Source: Methylobacterium sp. UNC378MF | Lineage (GTDB): Bacteria > Pseudomonadota > Alphaproteobacteria > Rhizobiales > Beijerinckiaceae | Assembly (NCBI RefSeq): GCF_900103195.1 | Contig: NZ_FMWU01000003.1 | Span: forward strand, 186,001 to 250,000 | Direction of reading: 5' to 3' | Length of the DNA: 64,000 nt | Shown: piece by piece, positions 58,244 through 64,000 of the stretch | Position numbering within the stretch: the stretch's first letter is position 1 | Layout: each line of letters starts with the position of its first letter | The notes under the pieces: generated by a model | Database searches by the model: none | Told to the model about the DNA's origin: nothing | What the model saw: the letters and a program-made list of their open reading frames with translations, nothing else | Made by a program: the position numbers and the translations under genes

Positions 58244-61200
58244 TCAGTGGAAATCCCGGCTGCGATAGACCCGCCGGTCCGGGGGCACGCCGAAATCCGT
58301 GTTCTCGGGCGGCAGCTTCATGCCGGCCTCCCGCAGGTCGCGCAGAGCGGCGGTGAGGTCGCGAAACCCCTCCGCCACGAGGTGGACCACCCCGTCCGCC
58401 CGCTGGATCCGGCCGCGCACCGCGAGGAACCGGGCCTGCATGGCGGCCCTCCGATTGGCCTCGAACACCGTCTTCCAGATGATCACGTTGGCGATACCGG
58501 TCTCGTCCTCCAGGGTCAGGAAGACCACGCCCTTGGCGGTGCCGGGCCGCTGGCGGATCAGCACGAGGCCCGCCACCGTGACCCGCGCCCCCTGGGGCAG
58601 GGAAGGATCGAGATGGGCCCGGGCCGGGATCGCGCCGATCCGGGCGAGCCGCCCCCGGAAGAACGCGACAGGGTGCCCCTGCAGCGACAGGCCGGTGGCG
58701 GAATAATCCTCGGCCACCGCCTCGGACGGGGCCAGGGCCGGCAGGTCCACCGCCGGCTCGTGCCGGAACAGGCCGTCATCGGCGTGCCAGGCGAAGAGCG
58801 GCAGGGGTGCCTCGAGGAGATGGGCACGGCGCTCGCTCGGATCCGCCTTGGCGGCCTTGCGCGCCGAGGTCCCCTCCAGGGTGCGGACCATCCAGAGGGC
58901 GGCGCGCCGGTCGAGGCCGAGCGACCGGAACGCGTCCGCCTCGGCCAGCCGCTCCAGGGCGTTGCGGGGCAGGGCGAGGGACGCCTGCAGGCCCTCGATG
59001 CTGGCGTAGCCGTTGGCCCGCAGCCGCACGAGCCGCCGCATCGCGGCCTCCGGCAGGCCGCGCACCACCCGCAGACCGATCCGCACGGCGTGCAGAGCCG
59101 GATTCCCGGCCGGCTCCAGGGTGCAGTCCCAGTCGCTGGCGTTGACGCAGACGCCCCGCACCTCGACGCCGTGGGCCCGGGCGTCGCGCACGAGCTGGGC
59201 CGGCTGGTAGAAGCCCATCGGCTGGGCGTTGAGGATCGCGGCCAGGAAGACGTCGGGGTGCCGGCACTTCATCCAGGCCGAGGCGTAGACGAGGAGCGCG
59301 AAGCTCGCCGCGTGGCTCTCCGGGAAGCCGTAGGTGGAGAAGCCGCGGATCTGCGCGAAGCAGCGCTCGGCGAAGTCCTGCGGGTAACCCCGGCGGGTCA
59401 TGCCGCCGATGAATTTCTCAGCGAAGCCGCCGATCGAGCCGACATGGCGGAAGGTCGCCATCGCCCGGCGCAGGCCGTCGGCCTCCGCCGGGGTGAAGCC
59501 CGCCGCCGTGATGGCGATCTGCATGGCGTGCTCTTGGAAGAGCGGCACGCCGTAGGTCTTCTGCAGGACCTCCTTCAGCTCGTCCGCCGGCCCGTGATCC
59601 GGGTGCGGGGCCGGGTACTCCACCGGGTCGATCCCGGAGCGGCGGCGCAGGTAGGGGTGGACCATGTCGCCCTGGATCGGGCCGGGGCGCACGATTGCGA
59701 CCTGCACCACGAGGTCGTAGAATTCCTTGGGCTTGAGGCGCGGCAGCATCGACATCTGCGCCCGGCTCTCGACCTGGAACACGCCGACGGAATCGGCTCT
59801 CGCCAGCATCGCGTAGGTCTCGGGATCCTCCTGCGGCAGGTCGGCCAGCGTCTCGTAGAACCTGCCGTGGTCCCGCTCCAGGAAGTCGAGGCCGCGCTTG
59901 AGGCAGGTCAGCATGCCGAGCGCCAGCACGTCGACCTTCATCAGGCCGATCGCGTCGATGTCGTCCTTGTCCCACTCGATGAAGGTGCGGTCCGCCATGG
60001 CGCCGTTGCCCACCGGCACGGTCTCGTCGAGGCGGCCGCGGGTCAGCACGAAGCCGCCGACGTGCTGCGACAGGTGGCGCGGGAAGCCGATCAGCTGGTG
60101 GGCGAGGTCGAGCGCCTGCCGGATCGCGGGGTTCTCCGGATCGAGGCCGGCCTCGCGCACATGCTGGTCCGGCATCCCGGTGCCCCAGGAGCCCCAGACC
60201 GTGTCGGCGATCGCCGCGGTCACGTCCTCGGTGAGACCTAAGACCTTGCCGACCTCGCGGATCGCCATGCGCGGGCGGTAATGGATCACCGTGGCGCAGA
60301 GGGCGGCGCGCTCGCGGCCGTAGCGGGCGTAGAGGTGCTGGATCACCTCCTCGCGGCGCTCGTGCTCGAAATCGACGTCGATGTCGGGCGGCTCGCCCCG
60401 GTTCTCCGAGATGAAGCGGGCGAAGAGCAGCCGGTGCTTCGACGGGTCCACCGCGGTGATGCCGAGGCAGAAGCACACGGCGGAATTGGCCGCCGAGCCC
60501 CGGCCCTGGCAGAGGATCCCTTTGCCGCGGGCGAACTCGACCACATCGAACAGGGTCAGGAAGTAGCGGGCGTAATCCATCTTGGCGATGAGCCGCAGCT
60601 CCTCGTGGAGCGTCGCCATGACGGCGGCCGGAATGTCGCCGCCGTAGCGCCAGCGCGCCCGCTCGAAGGTCTTCTCCGCCAGATATTCCTGCGGCGTGCG
60701 ACCCGGAGGCACCGGCTCGTCGGGATATTCGTAGCGCAGCTGGGACAGGCAGAAGCCGCAGGCCTCGGCGATCTCGACGGTGCGGGCCAGCGCCTCCGGG
60801 TGGTCGGCGAACAGCCGCGCCATCTCGGCGGCGGGCTTGAGGTGGCGCTCGGCATTGGCCTCCAGGCGGTAGCCGGCCTCGCCGATCCGGCAGCCCGCAC
60901 GGATGCAGGTGACCACGTCCTGGAGCGGGCGCCGCTCGGGATGGTGGTAGAGCGCGTCGGAGACCGCGACCATCGGGGCGCGGGCGGCCGTACCCATCTC
61001 GGCGAGCAGCCCCAGGCGCCGCCGCTCGTCGCCGCTTCGCGTGTGGCTCGCCCCGAGGAAGGTCCGGCCCGGCGCCGCGGCGGCGAGCGCCTCCAGCCGC
61101 GCCCGGAACCCCTCGGGCAGTCGCCGTGCCGGCGGCATGGCGATGAACATCTGCCCCTCCGCGGCCTCCAGCATCTCGGCGAAGGAGAAGCGGCAATCGC

Positions 61201-61534
61201 CCTTGCGGACGCGCCGGTTGCCCAGGGTGAGCAGCCGGCAGAGGCGCCCCCAGGCCTCCCGGTCCATCGGGTAGGTGACGGCCTCGAACCCCTCCTCGCT
61301 GACGAGCCGAACCCCCGGCAGGATCCGGATCTTCGTGCCCTCGGCTTCGAGCGCCCGCGCCGCCGCGTGGGCCCGCACCACGCCGGCCACGGTGTTGCGG
61401 TCGGCGATGCCGATCGCGGCGAGGCCGTAGGCCGCCGCCTGCACGACGTATTCCTGCGGGTGCGATGCGCCGTGCAGGAAGGAGAAGTTCGTGGTGACGG
61501 CGAGTTCGGCGTACGGGACCTGAGGAGCGCTCAC
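58244..61534 (-). CDS. dnaE2: Error-prone DNA polymerase DnaE2 (ImuC)
   Basis: 1096 residues from a GTG (complement 61532-61534) that overlaps the imuB stop by four bases. It carries out mutagenic lesion bypass with ImuA and ImuB. The PHP domain begins [19 protein letters not shown]; the catalytic acidic pair is in [14 protein letters not shown], preceded by [12 protein letters not shown]. The OB domain near the C terminus ([20 protein letters not shown]) is present. Shorter than DnaE, as usual. The SOS promoter should be upstream of imuA, outside the window. Confidence 0.96.
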   Translation of the reverse strand: MSAPQVPYAELAVTTNFSFLHGASHPQEYVVQAAAYGLAAIGIADRNTVAGVVRAHAAARALEAEGTKIRILPGVRLVSEEGFEAVTYPMDREAWGRLCRLLTLGNRRVRKGDCRFSFAEMLEAAEGQMFIAMPPARRLPEGFRARLEALAAAAPGRTFLGASHTRSGDERRRLGLLAEMGTAARAPMVAVSDALYHHPERRPLQDVVTCIRAGCRIGEAGYRLEANAERHLKPAAEMARLFADHPEALARTVEIAEACGFCLSQLRYEYPDEPVPPGRTPQEYLAEKTFERARWRYGGDIPAAVMATLHEELRLIAKMDYARYFLTLFDVVEFARGKGILCQGRGSAANSAVCFCLGITAVDPSKHRLLFARFISENRGEPPDIDVDFEHERREEVIQHLYARYGRERAALCATVIHYRPRMAIREVGKVLGLTEDVTAAIADTVWGSWGTGMPDQHVREAGLDPENPAIRQALDLAHQLIGFPRHLSQHVGGFVLTRGRLDETVPVGNGAMADRTFIEWDKDDIDAIGLMKVDVLALGMLTCLKRGLDFLERDHGRFYETLADLPQEDPETYAMLARADSVGVFQVESRAQMSMLPRLKPKEFYDLVVQVAIVRPGPIQGDMVHPYLRRRSGIDPVEYPAPHPDHGPADELKEVLQKTYGVPLFQEHAMQIAITAAGFTPAEADGLRRAMATFRHVGSIGGFAEKFIGGMTRRGYPQDFAERCFAQIRGFSTYGFPESHAASFALLVYASAWMKCRHPDVFLAAILNAQPMGFYQPAQLVRDARAHGVEVRGVCVNASDWDCTLEPAGNPALHAVRIGLRVVRGLPEAAMRRLVRLRANGYASIEGLQASLALPRNALERLAEADAFRSLGLDRRAALWMVRTLEGTSARKAAKADPSERRAHLLEAPLPLFAWHADDGLFRHEPAVDLPALAPSEAVAEDYSATGLSLQGHPVAFFRGRLARIGAIPARAHLDPSLPQGARVTVAGLVLIRQRPGTAKGVVFLTLEDETGIANVIIWKTVFEANRRAAMQARFLAVRGRIQRADGVVHLVAEGFRDLTAALRDLREAGMKLPPENTDFGVPPDRRVYRSRDFH

Positions 61535-63285
61535 GCGAACAGCCCGTGGACGTACCACGCGGCCGGGCGGTCGGGGGCGTGCGGGCCGTCGCGATAGAGC
61601 CAGAGACGGTGCCCGGCCTCGCACTCGATGCGGTAGTAATCGCGCTCCGCGCCGGGCTCCCGCCACCATTCAGCGGCGATCCGCTCCGGCCCCTCGGCAT
61701 GGGCGACCTTGTGGATCTGCGCGCGCCAGCGGAAGCGCCGGGGCGGCCCCTCGGGCACGGTGGCGAGCACATCGAGGGCGGCCTCGCCCCGGGGGAACAG
61801 CACCAGGGGCCGGGGCGGGAGATGGCCGGGCCAGGGGGAGGCGATGGTGCGCGCCTTCCCTCCCCCCTCTGCGGGGAAGCGTGCCCCCAAAAGGGGGCCG
61901 GGAGAGGGGAGCGACGGTGCAGAAGGGGGCTCTGCCCGTCCCGCCGGTCGTGCCCCTTTCGGGATCCGGGTTCCCCTCTCCCGACTCCGGCTGACGCGGG
62001 GGTCACCTTCCCCCGAGGAGGGGGGAGGGAGCGCCAGCATTTGACCGCCGCCCATCGCCGGCAACGATCCGTGATCCTCCTTGGCAACCCAAGCACGGCC
62101 CCGGTCGGCCCGCTCCGGAAGATGGCTCGCCCATGGTTCGAGCCGCAGCAATCCCCGCCCGAGGCGCTGCGCCAGGGCGTCGGCCAGGAACCCGACCCCG
62201 TCACCCGCCATCGTGGAACCGAGATCCATCTGGCGAGCCGGCATGGCGCCGGTCACCGTGACGGCCAGCGCGACCGTCTCGAAGCCGAAGCCGGCATCGA
62301 GGGCGGATCCCAGCCGGTCGAGGCGCAGGGAGACGAGGGCCGCCACCCGCTCCGGGTGACGCTCCGGGCGCGACAGGCCGAGATCGAGATCACGCACGGC
62401 GCCATCGACCCGGTGAAGGGCGAGACGCAGGGCACAGGCACCGAGCCCGTCTCGCTCCAGCCGGGGGGCGATCTCCGCCATCAGGTCCCGGGCGGTCCGG
62501 ACGATATCCGATTGCCGCCCGATCGGATCGAGGAAGCCGCGCGCGGCGGCGTATTTGGCCGCCTCCGTCAGGGGCGCCAGGGGCTCGGCCCGGCGGCCCA
62601 AGGCCTGATCGAGGCGCAAAAGCAGGGCCTCGCCGAAGCGGCGGGCCAGCGGCCCCCGGGGCAAAGCATCGAGTTCTTCGATCCGACGCAGGCCGAGCCG
62701 CCGCAGGCCCGCGGCGATGTCGGGGTCGAGGCGCAGGGCTTCGACGGGCAGGCCCCGCAGGGCCTCGGCACATCCGCCGGGCGGAACGACGATCCGGTCG
62801 GTCCCGCCGTGGCGGGCCAGAGCGAAGGCGGCGCCGGGCGTGTCGGCCAGCGCGATCCGCGCCGGGATGGTGGCGCGGGCGAGCCGGGCGGCCAGATCCG
62901 CGACGAGGTTCGCCTCGCCGCCGCGCAGATGGCTCGCCCCGGCGACGTCGATGTAGAACCCGTCCGCCGCCTCGGCCGGCCCGAACGGCGCCACGAGGGG
63001 CGCGTAGGCGGAAGCCCAGCGGCAGAGCCGCAGCAGGGAATCCCGGTCGGCTTCCGGGTCGGCCGGATAGACCTGGAGCTGCACGCCGATCCGCGCCCGG
63101 ACACGGCCGAGGGGCTCGCCGGGGTTCAGGCCCAGGGCGCGGGCCTCCGGGTCGAGGGCCACGAGCCGCAGACCGCCGGCCCCTTCGGCCGCCACCGCGA
63201 GGGGGCCGCGCTCAGGCGCGAGACCGGCCCGCCGCAGCCGCGTCACCGGCCAGTGGCTCAGGCAGATGCAGACGATGCGCGGCAT
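61531..63285 (-). CDS. imuB: ImuB, Y-family-like mutasome subunit with an inserted repeat-derived segment
   Basis: 584 residues, beginning [20 protein letters not shown], without the catalytic Asp of active Y-family polymerases. It should act as the hub linking DnaE2, ImuA and the beta clamp. Conserved parts: [38 protein letters not shown]-type helix-hairpin-helix ([20 protein letters not shown]), and the C-terminal domain [19 protein letters not shown]-type ([20 protein letters not shown]). Residues about 419-477 are a Pro/Gly/Arg/Ser-rich stretch encoded by a palindromic element, not part of the family. It overlaps imuA by 74 bp and dnaE2 by four bases. Confidence 0.93.
   Translation of the reverse strand: MPRIVCICLSHWPVTRLRRAGLAPERGPLAVAAEGAGGLRLVALDPEARALGLNPGEPLGRVRARIGVQLQVYPADPEADRDSLLRLCRWASAYAPLVAPFGPAEAADGFYIDVAGASHLRGGEANLVADLAARLARATIPARIALADTPGAAFALARHGGTDRIVVPPGGCAEALRGLPVEALRLDPDIAAGLRRLGLRRIEELDALPRGPLARRFGEALLLRLDQALGRRAEPLAPLTEAAKYAAARGFLDPIGRQSDIVRTARDLMAEIAPRLERDGLGACALRLALHRVDGAVRDLDLGLSRPERHPERVAALVSLRLDRLGSALDAGFGFETVALAVTVTGAMPARQMDLGSTMAGDGVGFLADALAQRLGRGLLRLEPWASHLPERADRGRAWVAKEDHGSLPAMGGGQMLALPPPSSGEGDPRVSRSRERGTRIPKGARPAGRAEPPSAPSLPSPGPLLGARFPAEGGGKARTIASPWPGHLPPRPLVLFPRGEAALDVLATVPEGPPRRFRWRAQIHKVAHAEGPERIAAEWWREPGAERDYYRIECEAGHRLWLYRDGPHAPDRPAAWYVHGLFA
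61856..62031. repeat. Palindromic element of about 176 bp inside imuB
   Basis: The ends are imperfect inverted copies: TTCCCTCCCCCCTC...GCGGGGAAG on the left (from 61856) and CTTCCCCC(GAGGAG)GGGGGAGGGAG on the right (to 62031). Inner arms GGGAGAGGGGA (61900-61910) and TTCCCCTCTCCC (61971-61982) pair again. The length keeps the imuB frame open. This is the composition and layout of a dispersed intergenic repeat, related to the short palindrome at 48631-48654. Confidence 0.8.
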
Positions 63286-63991
63286 GGTCCCACTCCAGAA
63301 GCCAGTCGCCGCCCCGCCCGTTGCGGCAGCGTTCGAGCCGCGCCCGCCAGCGCGGCCTGTCGAGGGTGCCGAACCGGTCCCGCGCCGCGGGCGCCGCGGC
63401 GATCCGCCAGCGGGTGGCGGACCCGTTGGGCAGCCCGGCGGATGCCGGCCGCAGGATCAGCAGGAGCGGCGGCGCGGGCCCTTCCGCGGCGAGTTGCAGG
63501 CGCCGGCCCGGCTTCAGCGGCATCCCGTCTCGCAGGAGGCCGATCAGGACCGTGAGAGCCCGCGCGTGCAGGGCCGCCTCGAGGGCGCGGAACACCTCCG
63601 CATCGCTGCCCGCTTCGAGGAGCAGCAGACGGGCGGGGTCGAGGCCGAGCCCGGCCAAGCCGTGTCCATAGGGCAGGGGCTGGCCCGGGGCCGCAACGAT
63701 CAGCGCCTCCCCGGACATCCGCGCCAGATGACGGGCACCGAGCGCCAGGGCGAAGCCCAGGGCCGCGATCGCGTCCACGGGCTCGGCCGGCGCGATCTCG
63801 TGGGGCGGGCCGAGGACGAGGCCGCCGCCGGGCAGGTGAGCATCGAGGTCCGGCACGCCCAGCGGCAGGACCGGGGGCAGATCCCGGCCGCCGGCCGGCG
63901 GCGCGAGGCGTGCCCGCAGGGCCGCGAGCCGTGCCCGGGGATCGGCGCGCGCGATCGCCCCTTCGGTCTCGTCCGCAGGGTCCAGCCCCAT
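63212..63991 (-). CDS. imuA: ImuA, RecA/SulA-like mutasome protein
   Basis: 259 residues if started at the ATG complement 63989-63991; the start may lie further right, as the window ends nine bases on. Segments typical of ImuA are LPLGVPDLDAHLPGGGLVLG, PHEIAPAEPVDAIAALGFAL and the C-terminal DRFGTLDRPRWRARLERCRN, then [13 protein letters not shown]. The RecA-like core has no proper Walker A. It is the first gene of the SOS-induced imuA-imuB-dnaE2 operon; its LexA box is expected just outside the window. Confidence 0.88.
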   Translation of the reverse strand: MGLDPADETEGAIARADPRARLAALRARLAPPAGGRDLPPVLPLGVPDLDAHLPGGGLVLGPPHEIAPAEPVDAIAALGFALALGARHLARMSGEALIVAAPGQPLPYGHGLAGLGLDPARLLLLEAGSDAEVFRALEAALHARALTVLIGLLRDGMPLKPGRRLQLAAEGPAPPLLLILRPASAGLPNGSATRWRIAAAPAARDRFGTLDRPRWRARLERCRNGRGGDWLLEWDHAAHRLHLPEPLAGDAAAAGRSRA

Positions 63992-64000
63992 CTCCGTCGG

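Overview
The window comes from the chromosome of a high-GC alphaproteobacterium of the Hyphomicrobiales (Rhizobiales), most probably Methylobacterium or a close relative. Four things point there: the complete alphaproteobacterial nuoA-N order followed by birA, rnj, methylmalonyl-CoA epimerase, DUF1467, proS, lolC and lolD; a LexA box of the GTTC-N7-GTTC type; an imuA-imuB-dnaE2 mutasome; and a homologue of formaldehyde-activating enzyme. The genus is an inference from gene content. No rRNA gene is present.

Region 1 (1-11317) is the integrase-proximal end of a prophage or phage-derived element that continues past the left edge. About 21 short genes lie on the + strand, mostly joined by 4-bp ATGA/GTGA overlaps. 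They encode a tandem DnaA-domain-IV protein, a C5-cytosine methyltransferase with a seven-fold internal repeat, an ASCH protein, a PD-(D/E)XK-like nuclease, a DUF2786 protein, a GapR-type nucleoid protein, a PAPS-reductase-like protein, a putative excisionase and a tyrosine recombinase. The last gene joins an integrase-type N-terminal segment to a GIY-YIG (T5orf172) domain and is broken by an in-frame TAG. The element abuts the 3' end of tRNA-Asp(GTC) at 11318-11394 (- strand), the usual attachment arrangement.

Region 2 (11758-27503) is the 14-subunit complex I operon, with a small coiled-coil gene between nuoF and nuoG, an extended NuoE, a His-rich loop in NuoL and two palindromic repeats between nuoI and nuoJ. 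It runs into birA, rnj, epimerase, DUF1467, proS, lolC and lolD (27511-35129).

Region 3 (35130-37842) separates lolD from dnaE and looks lineage-specific. It holds a small exported protein, a 32-aa membrane peptide, a glycosyltransferase, and a 34-aa membrane peptide whose promoter carries a LexA box. dnaE (37843-41361), an NRAMP-type transporter, small exported proteins, a ChaC-like enzyme, recO and parC follow.

Region 4 (48768-63991) is rich in DNA repair genes: alkA, lexA with its own LexA box, and the imuA-imuB-dnaE2 mutagenesis operon, together with gltA, gltX, comEC and a Fae homologue that lacks the catalytic His. A palindromic element of about 176 bp lies inside the imuB reading frame. 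The most interesting leads are the LexA-box/34-aa membrane peptide unit (a possible counterpart of SOS division inhibitors such as Caulobacter SidA), the palindrome translated within ImuB, the repeat-bearing methyltransferase, and the integrase-arm/GIY-YIG fusion at the phage end.
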